NCBI RefSeq assembly: GCF_009601685.2
Contig: NZ_CP045701.2
Coordinates: forward strand, 6,324,001 to 6,388,000
Direction: 5' to 3'
DNA: 64,000 nt
Source: Pseudomonas brassicacearum
GTDB lineage: Bacteria; Pseudomonadota; Gammaproteobacteria; Pseudomonadales; Pseudomonadaceae
Part shown: piece after piece, positions 50,189 to 58,774 of the stretch
Layout: each line of letters opens with the position of its first letter
Numbering within the stretch: the stretch's first letter is position 1
The notes under the pieces: model-generated
The model's input: the letters and a program-made list of their open reading frames with translations, nothing else
Told to the model about the DNA's origin: nothing
Databases searched by the model: none
Translations under genes and position numbers: made by a program

Positions 50189-51682
50189 TCAGAGCTTGAT
50201 CCAGGTCGACTTCAGCTCGGTGTACTTGTCGAACGCATGCAGCGACTTGTCGCGACCGTTGCCCGATTGCTTGAAACCACCGAACGGCGCGGTCATGTCG
50301 CCGCCGTCGTACTGGTTGACCCATACGCTACCGGCACGCAGGGCCTTGGCGGTCAGGTGGGCCTTGGAGATGTCCTTGGTCCATACCGCTGCGGCCAGGC
50401 CGTACGGTGTGTCGTTGGCGATCTCGATGGCCTGCTCGGCGGTGTCGAAGGCAATGACCGACAGCACCGGGCCGAAAATCTCTTCCTGGGCGATTTTCAT
50501 CGCGTTGCTCACGCCATCGAAAATTGTCGGCTCGACGTAGGTGCCGCCCGTTTCCTCAAGGATGCGCTTGCCGCCGGCCACCAATTTGGCGCCGTCGCTG
50601 TGCCCGGCCTCAATGTAGGACAGCACGGTGTTCATCTGCTGGGTATCGACCAGGGCGCCGACATTGGTGGCCGGGTCCAGGGGGTTGCCAGGCTTCCAGC
50701 CCTTGAGGGCTTCGATCACCAGTGGCAGGAACGTGTCCTTGATGGAGCGCTCCACCAACAGCCGCGAGCCGGCGGTGCAGACCTCGCCCTGGTTGAAGGC
50801 GATGGCGCTGGCGGCGGATTCGGCGGCGGCTTGCAGGTCCGGGGCATCGGCGAACACGATGTTCGGGCTCTTGCCGCCGGCTTCCAGCCAGATACGCTTC
50901 ATATTGGATTCGCCGGAGTAGATCATCAGTTGCTTGGCGATCTTGGTAGAGCCGGTGAACACCAGCGTATCGACGTCCATATGCAGGGCCAGGGCCTTGC
51001 CGACGGTGTGGCCATAGCCTGGCAGCACGTTCAGCACGCCTTTGGGAATACCGGCCTCGATCGCCAGTGCGGCGATACGGATGGCGGTCAGCGGGGATTT
51101 TTCCGACGGTTTGAGCACCACCGAGTTACCGGTGGACAGCGCCGGGCCGAGTTTCCAGCAGGCCATCATCAACGGGAAGTTCCATGGCACGATAGCGCCC
51201 ACGACACCCACCGGCTCACGGGTTACCAGGCCCAACTGGTCGTGGGGGGTGGCCGCCACTTCGTCGTAGAGCTTGTCGATGGCTTCGCCGCTCCAGCTCA
51301 AGGCTTGGGCCGCGCCGGGAACATCGATATTGAGGGAATCGCTGATCGGCTTGCCCATGTCCAGGGTTTCGAGCAGGGCCAGTTCTTCGGCATGCTGCTT
51401 GAGCAGGCCGGCGAAACGAATCATGGTGGCTTTGCGCTTGCTTGGGGCCAGCCGCGACCAGGCGCCGGAATTGAACGTGGCACGAGCGTTTTCGACCGCA
51501 CGCTGGGCGTCGGCCACGTCACAGCTGGCGACCTTGCCCAGCAAGCGGCCATCGACCGGGCTGAGGCAATCGAAGGTTTCGCCGGACACCGCATCGGTGT
51601 ACTCGCCGTTGATGAAGGCGCGGCCTTCGATCTTCAGGTCGCGGGCGCGTTGTTCCCAGTCGGCACGAGTCAGGGTGGTCAT
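50189..51682 (-). CDS. kauB: Aldehyde dehydrogenase KauB/PauC type
   Basis: The 497-residue NAD(P)+-dependent enzyme has the cofactor segment VPWNFPLMMACWKLGPAL, VFTGSTKIAK, catalytic E267 (LEAGGKSPN) and C302 (QGEVCTAGSR). KauB/PauC oxidises gamma-glutamyl-gamma-aminobutyraldehyde and related amino-aldehydes in polyamine and arginine catabolism; the assignment rests on similarity and synteny. The ATG has AGGAGGA at 8 nt. It diverges from a cupin gene, with a palindrome at 51856-51875. Confidence 0.92.
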   Translation of the reverse strand: MTTLTRADWEQRARDLKIEGRAFINGEYTDAVSGETFDCLSPVDGRLLGKVASCDVADAQRAVENARATFNSGAWSRLAPSKRKATMIRFAGLLKQHAEELALLETLDMGKPISDSLNIDVPGAAQALSWSGEAIDKLYDEVAATPHDQLGLVTREPVGVVGAIVPWNFPLMMACWKLGPALSTGNSVVLKPSEKSPLTAIRIAALAIEAGIPKGVLNVLPGYGHTVGKALALHMDVDTLVFTGSTKIAKQLMIYSGESNMKRIWLEAGGKSPNIVFADAPDLQAAAESAASAIAFNQGEVCTAGSRLLVERSIKDTFLPLVIEALKGWKPGNPLDPATNVGALVDTQQMNTVLSYIEAGHSDGAKLVAGGKRILEETGGTYVEPTIFDGVSNAMKIAQEEIFGPVLSVIAFDTAEQAIEIANDTPYGLAAAVWTKDISKAHLTAKALRAGSVWVNQYDGGDMTAPFGGFKQSGNGRDKSLHAFDKYTELKSTWIKL

Positions 51683-51855
51683 GCGTGTGTCCTCCTCTTA
51701 TTGAGTACGAACGCCGCGCAATGCGCAGCGCTCAAAAGAATTCTGCCCGGCCAGCCTGTTTTCGACGCTATTTTCGACACGGGCACCCGCCACCCTAAAC
51801 CAGCGACCGGTCATGTTTCAATATATTTGACACTACGCGGGCAAACGGCCTTGCG

Positions 51856-51875
51856 ATGTTCATTTTAATAAACAT
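51856..51875. promoter_or_regulatory. Palindromic operator candidate between kauB and the cupin gene
   Basis: ATGTTCATTTTAATAAACAT is a near-perfect AT-rich palindrome (ATGTT..ATT / AAT..AACAT) about 40 bp before the cupin start and 170 bp before kauB. Its size and AT-rich character would fit an XRE-cupin regulator such as PauR, but this is an inference. Confidence 0.4.
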
Positions 51876-51915
51876 AGACTCGAAGCCTTCCAAGCGATCA
51901 CTGGGGATCACCCGC

Positions 51916-52278
51916 ATGAGCATTCAGGACATTGTCGATTTCAGCCAAGCCAATACCACCGCCGAACGCTATCGCCCGGACCCGGCCAAGGTGTTCAAGG
52001 GCGACCCCGAACAAACAGTGTTCAACCACTACAGCAGCCCCTGCGGGCAAATGAATGCTGGCGTATGGGAAGGCGCCGTCGGCCAGTGGACGGTCAATTA
52101 CACCGAGCATGAGTATTGCGAGATCGTCCAGGGCGTTTCCGTGCTGCGGGACGACGATGGCAATGCCAAGACCCTGCGGGCCGGCGACCGTTTCGTGATT
52201 CCAGCGGGGTTCAAGGGTACTTGGGAAGTGTTGGAGCCGTGCCGCAAGATTTACGTGGTGTTCGAACAGAAGGCTTGA
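51916..52278 (+). CDS. Cupin-domain protein (DUF861-like)
   Basis: The 120-residue small protein has a single cupin barrel: GVWEGAVGQWTVNYTEHEYCEIVQG and TLRAGDRFVIPAGFKGTWEV, with metal-ligand-like H/E/E but incomplete His set, as in DUF861. The ATG at 51916 (MSIQDIVDFSQ) follows GGGGA. It is divergent from kauB, so it may belong to the same amine regulon. Confidence 0.85.
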   Translation: MSIQDIVDFSQANTTAERYRPDPAKVFKGDPEQTVFNHYSSPCGQMNAGVWEGAVGQWTVNYTEHEYCEIVQGVSVLRDDDGNAKTLRAGDRFVIPAGFKGTWEVLEPCRKIYVVFEQKA

Positions 52279-52333
52279 GGATTTTGCGTGGCCTGGGCAG
52301 GCCTCATCACCAGACCGTATGACGCCTGAGATC

Positions 52334-52369
52334 CCTGTGAGAGCTTGCTCGCGATGAGGCCCTCACAGG
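52334..52369. repeat. REP hairpin at the 3' flank of the group II intron
   Basis: CCTGTGAGAGCTTGCTCGCG followed by ATGAGGCCCTCACAGG forms a GAG-closed hairpin. It abuts the predicted intron 3' end with no spacer. Confidence 0.65.
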
Positions 52370-53474
52370 ATCGAGTAGGAGGCGGCCTTACAGCCGCCGT
52401 CCTCTCACACCACCGTACGTACGGTTCCGTATACGGCGGTTCAGGTTACACGGCTAAGCCGGTTTATCGTATCCAGTATCGAGAGCAATCCGAGCTGATT
52501 CCACAGTTTCTTCGGTAGCGCCTGATTCATATGTGACGCTCCCGAGTTCCACCATGGGCCTCGCCCGTTGAATGCTGATGTACAGGCTCGCGCTTCGCTA
52601 AGGCCTAGGCGTATCAGGTTGCGCGCCCTCGTCGAGGGCTGCTTCCATTGGCGCCAGATGACACATCGAAGCTTACGTCGTACCCAACCGTCCAGTTCCT
52701 CAAGGGCTCGCTTGTTCTGACTGCGCTTGAAGTAGCCCGCCCAGCCTTGAGGATCGGCCAATACTGATTCGTGTAGTCCGCCAATTGCTCCACCGTCATG
52801 CCATCGGCACCCGGTGCGCCCTTGTTGCTGACCACGCGTTGGTACGCACGCCGCAGGTTGGCGGGCGCAAGCACCCGCTCCATCAGCGTGTCCGGCTCCG
52901 CGTTCGTCCACGTCACAGACGCCGTCGATGTTTGTGCCCTACCAGCCGTCATCCTCGGATACCGTCCGGGACTTGGGGTAGCAGTTTTATCTTGGAGAAT
53001 ATTCCGCGTTTCAACATTCGACGAGACTCTGACGCCTACCGGCGGCATAACCTGTTCGGCCCTTGGTGACGTGGTTATCCGTCACTTACTACGGCCTCGG
53101 CTGACTTCTGCACGCTCATCCCGTCGCCTCTCGACGCTCGGTAGCACAGTGGCAAGCCTGCAGATCTCCCAGGTAATTCGCGCGACCTTCCTGCTTATGC
53201 CTGTCGGATCTACGTCACAGCGTTCCGTGCAAGTATTGGGCTTTGAAGATGTTGGCCTTCTTACCCCGCTGCGCCGCCTCTATCCGCTTCCTGTTCGTCA
53301 GGCCAGCATTTTGCCTCGGGCTTCCTTCAGATTCGCAGTCACCCGCGACACCCTTGCCTCTGGCTAACACTTCCCCTTGCCGGGTGTGTAGAGGACTTGC
53401 ACCTCCAAGTCACCAGCGTGGCCACCACAGCCAAGCTGGTTGCGCTTACGCGCAACGCGCCATGCCTGGCGCAC
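52370..53474 (-). mobile_element. Degenerate group II intron, internally deleted
   Basis: On the minus strand the element begins GTGCGCCAGGCATGGCGCG, a typical 5' splice-site region. It carries a long structured leader, then a broken reverse-transcriptase ORF, and ends with a domain V-like hairpin (CCGCCGTATACGG ... CGTACGTACGG) and a domain VI-like stem (GGACGGCGGC / GCCGCCTCC) ending CCTACTCGAT. Intact relatives are close to 1.9 kb; this is 1.1 kb. The 5' end lies five bases after the U-tract of the rpmG terminator. The boundaries are inferred from motifs and are approximate to a few bases. Confidence 0.82.
52441..52952 (-). pseudogene. Group II intron reverse transcriptase/maturase remnant (ltrA)
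   Basis: The N-terminal 70 residues (MTAGRAQTSTASVTWTNAEP ... EQLADYTNQYWPILKA) are joined near 52745 to the C-terminal maturase part (GWAGYFKRSQNKRALEELDGW ... WWNSGASHMNQALPKKLW) in a different frame. The whole RT core including the YADD motif, roughly 250 residues, is deleted. The frame change means no functional protein can be made, although the RNA ends remain. Confidence 0.88.
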
Positions 53475-53478
53475 CAAC

Positions 53479-53513
53479 AAAAAAGGCCCGTATCTCGCGA
53501 TATGGGCCTTTTT
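53479..53513 (-). terminator. Rho-independent terminator of rpmB-rpmG
   Basis: The hairpin AAAGGCCCATAT / ATACGGGCCTTT with a CGCGAG loop and T-tract lies about 20 bp past the rpmG stop. The group II intron begins just beyond its T-tract. Confidence 0.9.
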
Positions 53514-53533
53514 CGTAAGAAGGGAAAAATCAA

Positions 53534-53689
53534 TTACTTGATTTTGCCTTCCTTGTAGATCACGTGCTTGCGAACAACCGGATCATATTTCTTGATCTCG
53601 ATTTTGTCCGGGGTAGTACGCTTGTTCTTGTCGGTAGTGTAGAAGTGACCAGTACCGGCGCTCGAGATCAAACGAATCAATTCACGCAT
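53534..53689 (-). CDS. rpmG: 50S ribosomal protein L33 (cysteine-free form)
   Basis: The 51-residue protein [20 protein letters not shown]... ends [11 protein letters not shown]. It is the C-minus L33 paralogue that lacks the zinc-ribbon cysteines. It follows rpmB by 11 bp, the universal order. Confidence 0.98.
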   Translation of the reverse strand: MRELIRLISSAGTGHFYTTDKNKRTTPDKIEIKKYDPVVRKHVIYKEGKIK

Positions 53690-53700
53690 GATTAGCTCCC

Positions 53701-53934
53701 TTAAACCTTGCCATCGCGACGAAGTTCGGCCAGCACGACACTGATGCCACGCTTGTCGATGATACGCATGCCCTTGGCAGATACGCGCAGACGCACAAAA
53801 CGTTTCTCTTCTTCAACCCAGAAGCGGTGATGCTGCAGGTTCGGCAGGAAACGACGACGGGTTTTGTTGTTTGCGTGGGAAATGTTATTCCCAGTCACCG
53901 GACCCTTACCGGTAACTTGACAGACTCTCGACAT
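53701..53934 (-). CDS. rpmB: 50S ribosomal protein L28
   Basis: The 77-residue protein [20 protein letters not shown] ... has the L28 signature [13 protein letters not shown] and [14 protein letters not shown]. Only one N-terminal cysteine of the zinc-binding set of other L28 forms is present. It is the first gene of rpmBG, downstream of a clear promoter and a leader hairpin. Confidence 0.98.
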   Translation of the reverse strand: MSRVCQVTGKGPVTGNNISHANNKTRRRFLPNLQHHRFWVEEEKRFVRLRVSAKGMRIIDKRGISVVLAELRRDGKV

Positions 53935-53959
53935 GCCTCAGCCCTCTAAAACCACATGC

Positions 53960-53978
53960 CCAACCCGGCATGGGTTGG
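53960..53978 (-). promoter_or_regulatory. Hairpin in the rpmB 5' leader
   Basis: The arms CCAACCC and GGGTTGG are separated by five bases, 26 bp before the rpmB start, within a leader of about 140 nt. It could be a site for ribosomal-protein autoregulation; no established L28 leader motif is recognised. Confidence 0.35.
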
Positions 53979-54082
53979 CCGCTTAATCTCTCAGTCATTT
54001 GGCGCCAGGCGCCGCGTTTCTTTAAGGGTCTTACCGGCTACACCTACAGTGAAGGAACCGGGCCCCTAGAAAAGAGCGCTGC

Positions 54083-54111
54083 TTTATACCAGAAAGACCA
54101 CAGTGCAACAA
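54083..54111 (-). promoter_or_regulatory. Sigma-70 promoter of rpmB-rpmG
   Basis: On the minus strand TTGTTG (-35) and TATAAA (-10) stand 17 bp apart. The 149-bp stretch to the rpmB ATG is non-coding. The remaining 54112-54371 holds nothing I recognise beyond the upstream region of the next gene. Confidence 0.7.
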
Positions 54112-54371
54112 CAGCCGATGTGATTTGTCTTCATGGCCAATCATCGACCAACCGCCCCGGACGGCGGGCGCAAAGGCTGGCGCAGCCCCTTACCGCTCGT
54201 CGCTGCATGCAGGTTTTTTTCACCCGCGGCGTTTTCCAGCCCATCAACGCACCGACGCAGAGTGCCGGAAAATGCAAAAAGGGGATAGTCATTTAGCGGC
54301 GAGCCCACTAGGGTAGGCCTTTTCCAGACTGCACTCGCAGATGGGCCTTCGACTTGCACAGGAAACCGACC

Positions 54372-55958
54372 ATGCGCCTCGCTGCCCTACCATTGTTGCT
54401 CGCCCCTCTGCTGATCAGCCCGCAGGCCTTGGCCGCCGCCCTGAGCGTCTGTACCGAAGCCAGCCCGGAAGGGTTCGATGTCGTCCAGTACAACTCCCTG
54501 ACGACCACCAACGCCTCCGCCGACGTGCTGATGAACCGCCTGGTGGACTTCGATACCGCCAGTGGCAAAGTGGTCCCAAGCCTGGCCGAGCGCTGGGAAG
54601 TCTCCACCGATGGCCTGACCTATGTGTTCAAGCTGCGGCCACAGGTCAAGTTCCACCGCACCGACTACTTCACGCCGCGCCGCGACCTGACCGCCGAGGA
54701 CGTGAAGTTCAGCTTCGAGCGCATGCTAGACCCTGCGACCCCATGGCACAAGGTTGCGCAGAGTGGCTTCCCCCATGCCCAGTCCATGCAATTGCCGGCG
54801 CTGATCAAGAAAATCGACGCGCTGGACCCACTGACCGTGCGCTTCACCCTCGATCACGCCGACTCGACCTTTTTGGCGACGTTGAGCATGGGCTTTGCCT
54901 CCATCTATTCGGCCGAATACGCCGATCAATTGATGAAGGCCGGCACGCCGGAAAAACTCAACAACCAGCCGATCGGCACCGGCCCGTTCATTTTCAACCG
55001 GTTCCAGAAAGATGCTTCGATTCGCTACAAGGCCAACGCTGATTATTTTGGCGGCAAGCCCCAAGTGGATCCCTTGATCTTCGCCATCACGCCGGACGCC
55101 AACGTACGCCTGCAGAAACTGCGCCGCAACGAATGCCAGATCGCCCTGTCGCCCAAGCCGCTGGACGTACAAGCCGCCAAGCAAGAACCTACGCTGAAAG
55201 TCGAGCAGACCGACGCCTTCATGACCGCGTTCGTGGCGATCAACAGCCAGCATCCGCCACTGGACAAGCCTGAGGTGCGCCAAGCCATCAACCTGGCCTT
55301 CGACAAGGCCAGCTACCTCAAGACCGTCTTCGAAGGCACCGCCGAAGCCGCCAACGGCCCCTACCCGCCCAACACCTGGAGCTACGCCAAAAACCTGCCC
55401 GGCTACGCCCATGACCCGGCAAAGGCCCGTGACCTGCTGGCCAAGGCCGGTTTGAAGGAAGGCTTCCAGACCACCATCTGGACCCGCCCTTCCGGCAGCC
55501 TGCTGAACCCCAACCCCAGTGCCGGCGCACAGCTGCTGCAGTCCGACCTGGCGCAAATCGGCATCCAGGCCGAGATCCGGGTGATCGAATGGGGCGAGTT
55601 GATCCGTCGCGCCAAGGCCGGCGAACATGACCTGCTGTTCATGGGTTGGGCGGGCGACAACGGCGATCCGGACAACTTTCTCACGCCACAATTTTCCTGC
55701 GCGGCGGTCAAGTCCGGCACCAACTTCGCCCGCTACTGCAACCCCGACCTGGACAAACTGATCACCGCCGGCAAGACCACTGGCGAACAAGGTGTGCGTA
55801 CCAAGCTCTATGAGCAGGCCCAGGCCCAGATCCAGCAGCAGGCCCTGTGGCTACCCCTGGCCCACCCGACCGCGTTCGTCCTGACCCGCAAGGATGTGCA
55901 GGGTTATTCGGTCAGCCCGTTTGGGCGCCAGGACTATTCGAAAGTCAGCATCAAGTAA
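54372..55958 (+). CDS. Periplasmic dipeptide/oligopeptide-binding protein (SBP family 5)
   Basis: The 528-residue protein has a signal peptide (MRLAALPLLLAPLLISPQALA) and the SBP_bac_5 fold: VCTEASPEGFDVVQYN, LAERWEVSTDGLTYVFKLR and VKFHRTDYFTPRRDLTAEDV (the DppA-type signature near 95-115). MGWAGDNGDPDNFLTPQFSC is typical of DppA. It probably binds di- or tripeptides for an ABC importer. No permease or ATPase gene is adjacent, so it must use a transporter encoded elsewhere. Confidence 0.9.
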   Translation: MRLAALPLLLAPLLISPQALAAALSVCTEASPEGFDVVQYNSLTTTNASADVLMNRLVDFDTASGKVVPSLAERWEVSTDGLTYVFKLRPQVKFHRTDYFTPRRDLTAEDVKFSFERMLDPATPWHKVAQSGFPHAQSMQLPALIKKIDALDPLTVRFTLDHADSTFLATLSMGFASIYSAEYADQLMKAGTPEKLNNQPIGTGPFIFNRFQKDASIRYKANADYFGGKPQVDPLIFAITPDANVRLQKLRRNECQIALSPKPLDVQAAKQEPTLKVEQTDAFMTAFVAINSQHPPLDKPEVRQAINLAFDKASYLKTVFEGTAEAANGPYPPNTWSYAKNLPGYAHDPAKARDLLAKAGLKEGFQTTIWTRPSGSLLNPNPSAGAQLLQSDLAQIGIQAEIRVIEWGELIRRAKAGEHDLLFMGWAGDNGDPDNFLTPQFSCAAVKSGTNFARYCNPDLDKLITAGKTTGEQGVRTKLYEQAQAQIQQQALWLPLAHPTAFVLTRKDVQGYSVSPFGRQDYSKVSIK

Positions 55959-55980
55959 CCCCTGCCCCACAGTCCCCCTC

Positions 55981-56004
55981 TTGTGGGAGCTTTGCTCCCA
56001 CAAG
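55981..56004 (+). repeat. Short REP-like hairpin after the SBP gene
   Basis: TTGTGGGAGC and GCTCCCACAA are perfect 10-bp arms around a 3-base loop, in the convergent gap between the SBP gene and radC. It may act as terminator; the T-run is absent. Confidence 0.6.
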
Positions 56005-56027
56005 GGATTATTCAAGCCTGGCCCTGC

Positions 56028-56702
56028 CTACATCCACCCACACTCCGCCATCGACAGCGGCTCCCCATCGCCAACGATGAAATGATCGAGCACCCGCACA
56101 TCGATCAGCTCCAGCGCCTCCCGAAGCCGCTCGGTGAGCACCCGATCGGCCTGGCTGGGCTCGGAGTTACCGGAGGGGTGGTTGTGGCACAGGATCAGCG
56201 CGGCGGCGTTATGGGCCAAGGCCCTTTTGACCACCTGCCGGGGATGAACACTGGCGCTGTCGATGGAGCCGCGAAACAGCGCCTCGAAGGCCAACACCTG
56301 GTGCTTGGAGTTGAGAAACAGGCAACCGAACACTTCGTGGGGCTCGTGGCGCAGCATCGATTTCAAGTACTCACGCACCACGAATGGGCTTTCCAGCGAG
56401 GTCTTTTCCCGGGCTCGTTCAGCCAAATGCCGACGGCTCATTTCCTGAGCCGCCTGCAGTTGGGCAAACTTCGCCGGCCCGAGCCCCATATGGTTGCTGA
56501 ATGTGATCTGATCGGCCTCAAGCAGTGCGCGCAGGCTGCCAAATTGAATCAATAGTTGTCGTGCCAGATCCACCGCACTTTTGCCCGACACGCCGGTTCG
56601 TAAAAAAATCGCCAGCAGCTCGGCGTCCGACAGACTCCCCGCCCCCAGCGCCAATAACCTCTCCCGCGGCCGCTCGGCTGCGGGCCAATCGCGAATACTC
56701 AT
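56028..56702 (-). CDS. radC: RadC family JAB-domain protein
   Basis: The 224-residue protein has an N-terminal helix-hairpin-helix ([20 protein letters not shown]) and a C-terminal JAMM metalloprotease-like domain with HNHPSG at 173-178 and D residues in SQADRVLT. Function is unclear despite the historic name. The ATG at 56702 ([16 protein letters not shown]) is the family start; a longer in-frame reading adds 65 unrelated residues. It diverges from coaBC. Confidence 0.94.
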   Translation of the reverse strand: MSIRDWPAAERPRERLLALGAGSLSDAELLAIFLRTGVSGKSAVDLARQLLIQFGSLRALLEADQITFSNHMGLGPAKFAQLQAAQEMSRRHLAERAREKTSLESPFVVREYLKSMLRHEPHEVFGCLFLNSKHQVLAFEALFRGSIDSASVHPRQVVKRALAHNAAALILCHNHPSGNSEPSQADRVLTERLREALELIDVRVLDHFIVGDGEPLSMAECGWM

Positions 56703-56847
56703 GGCATCTCCCTGATTGTGGGCGCCGCTGTTCCGTAGCGGTCGCTGTGATATCGTAGCCCATCTTTTTTGCAGGCGATTTGCACCCTGGCAGGCTGTTG
56801 CCAAGGGGTTCGCCTTGCACTGACCACTGAAATCGAAAGGCAGGCCT

Positions 56848-58056
56848 ATGCAGCGGCTGTATCGGAAACGCATCGTTCTGGGCGTCGGCGGCGGCATTGC
56901 CGCCTACAAGAGCGCCGAGCTGGTTCGCAGGCTTATCGACCAGGGCGCGGAAGTACGGGTCGTCATGACCCGCGGTGGCAGCGAGTTCATTACTCCGCTG
57001 ACCATGCAAGCCCTGTCCGGGCACCCGGTCCATCTGGATTTGCTCGACCCGGCGGCAGAAGCCGCCATGGGTCATATCGAACTGGCCAAATGGGCCGACC
57101 TGGTGCTGATCGCCCCGGCTACGGCCGACCTGATGGCCCGCCTGGCCCAAGGCATCGCCGACGACCTGCTGACCACTCTGGTGCTCGCCACCGACGCTGT
57201 GGTCGCCGTGGCACCGGCCATGAACCAGGCCATGTGGCGCGACCCGGCCACCCAGGCCAACCTGCAATTGCTGGAAAGCCGCGCCCTGAAAGTCTTCGGC
57301 CCGGCCTCCGGCAGCCAGGCCTGCGGCGATGTCGGCATGGGCCGCATGCTCGAAGCCACTGACCTGGCCCAGTGCGCCGCCGACTGCTTCCAGCGCCAGG
57401 CGCTGACCGGCAAGCACGTGCTGATCACCGCCGGACCGACCCAGGAAAACATCGACCCGGTGCGCTACATCACCAACCACAGCTCCGGGAAAATGGGCTT
57501 CGCCCTGGCCGAAGCCGCCGTGGAAGCCGGCGCCCGGGTGACGCTGATCACCGGCCCCGTACACTTGCCAACGCCGGACCGGGTCACGCGCATCGACGTG
57601 GTCAGCGCCCGGGACATGCTCGCAGCCTGCGAAGCAGCCATCCCCTGCGACCTGTTCATCGCCTCGGCGGCGGTGGCGGACTACCGTCCCGAAGTCGTTG
57701 CCCCGCAAAAATTGAAGAAAGACCCTACAAGCGGCGACGGCCTGCTACTGCAAATGGTGCGCAACCCGGACATCCTGGCCAGCATCGCCACCCGCCCCGA
57801 CCGCCCGTTCAGTGTCGGCTTCGCCGCCGAGACCGAACACCTGCTCGATTACGCCGCACGCAAGCTCAAGGACAAGAACCTCGACTTGATCGTCGCCAAC
57901 GACGTGGCCAACCCGAGCATCGGCTTCAACAGCGAAGAAAACGCCTGCAGCGTGATCGACCGCCAGTTGCACGCCACACTTTTCGCCCAGACCAGCAAGA
58001 GCAAGATTGCCCGCCAGCTGATCACCTTTATCGCCGAACGTCTGAACCAGGTTTAA
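56848..58056 (+). CDS. coaBC: Bifunctional CoaBC (phosphopantothenoylcysteine synthetase/decarboxylase)
   Basis: CoaBC adds cysteine to 4'-phosphopantothenate and decarboxylates the product in coenzyme A synthesis. The 402-residue protein has an N-terminal flavin-binding CoaC domain ([48 protein letters not shown]) and a C-terminal CoaB domain ([37 protein letters not shown]). It is followed by dut after 4 bp, the conserved order. Confidence 0.97.
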   Translation: MQRLYRKRIVLGVGGGIAAYKSAELVRRLIDQGAEVRVVMTRGGSEFITPLTMQALSGHPVHLDLLDPAAEAAMGHIELAKWADLVLIAPATADLMARLAQGIADDLLTTLVLATDAVVAVAPAMNQAMWRDPATQANLQLLESRALKVFGPASGSQACGDVGMGRMLEATDLAQCAADCFQRQALTGKHVLITAGPTQENIDPVRYITNHSSGKMGFALAEAAVEAGARVTLITGPVHLPTPDRVTRIDVVSARDMLAACEAAIPCDLFIASAAVADYRPEVVAPQKLKKDPTSGDGLLLQMVRNPDILASIATRPDRPFSVGFAAETEHLLDYAARKLKDKNLDLIVANDVANPSIGFNSEENACSVIDRQLHATLFAQTSKSKIARQLITFIAERLNQV

Positions 58057-58060
58057 TGTC

Positions 58061-58516
58061 ATGCACGCCCTACAAGCCAAAATCCTCGATCCACGCATCG
58101 GCAACGAATTCCCGCTGCCGCAATACGCCACACCGGGCTCCGCCGGCCTCGACCTGCGGGCGATGCTCAAGCAGGACACGATCCTGGAGCCGGGCCAGAC
58201 CCTGCTGATCCCTACCGGCCTGTCGGTGTACATCGGCGACCCGGGCCTGGCCGCGCTGATCCTGCCTCGCTCGGGCCTGGGCCACAAGCACGGCATCGTG
58301 CTGGGCAACCTGGTGGGCCTGATCGACTCCGATTACCAAGGCGAACTGATGGTGTCGTGCTGGAACCGCGGCCAAACGGCCTTCAACATAGCCGTGGGCG
58401 AACGCATCGCGCAGTTGGTGCTGGTGCCGGTGGTCCAGGCCCACTTCGAACTGGTCGAAGAATTCGACGAAAGCCAGCGCGGCGCAGGTGGTTTCGGGCA
58501 TTCCGGCAGCCATTGA
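58061..58516 (+). CDS. dut: Deoxyuridine triphosphatase Dut
   Basis: Dut hydrolyses dUTP to dUMP, keeping uracil out of DNA. The 151-residue trimeric enzyme has all five motifs: [46 protein letters not shown] and the C-terminal [10 protein letters not shown]. The start ATG at 58061 follows coaBC within 4 bp. Confidence 0.98.
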   Translation: MHALQAKILDPRIGNEFPLPQYATPGSAGLDLRAMLKQDTILEPGQTLLIPTGLSVYIGDPGLAALILPRSGLGHKHGIVLGNLVGLIDSDYQGELMVSCWNRGQTAFNIAVGERIAQLVLVPVVQAHFELVEEFDESQRGAGGFGHSGSH

Positions 58517-58774
58517 CCGGTGGTTTTCGGGCCGGGCGTCCTGCCTGGCCTGTTTGTGAAGCTTGTGTTTCAGGACAAAAAATGCGCAATGGCTTTCTGC
58601 TAGGTTTCCCATCCGGAATCAATGTATTAGGCGACCGAGGCCGGGATAACGCTGTCTCATGGCACTTTCCCACCACGAACTCTCTGTCAAAAACGCCGTC
58701 ATACCCTTCAGCTTGAGCCTGCCGACGCTAACCGTCGGCCTGTCCAGTCACCTTCCAGATAGAGCGCCCCGCCC

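Noticed and set aside
49487..51868. A 793-codon ORF spanning antisense to kauB and the MFS gene
   Set aside because: It crosses gene boundaries and a REP doublet and has no domain; an open antisense frame.
52798..53367. A 189-codon ORF on the plus strand across the intron leader
   Set aside because: It runs antisense to structured intron RNA and has no recognisable domain.
58517..58774. AlgR binding sites upstream of algC
   Set aside because: Known AlgR control of algC suggested a search, but only weak CTGTTTGTG-like matches appear; not supported by eye.
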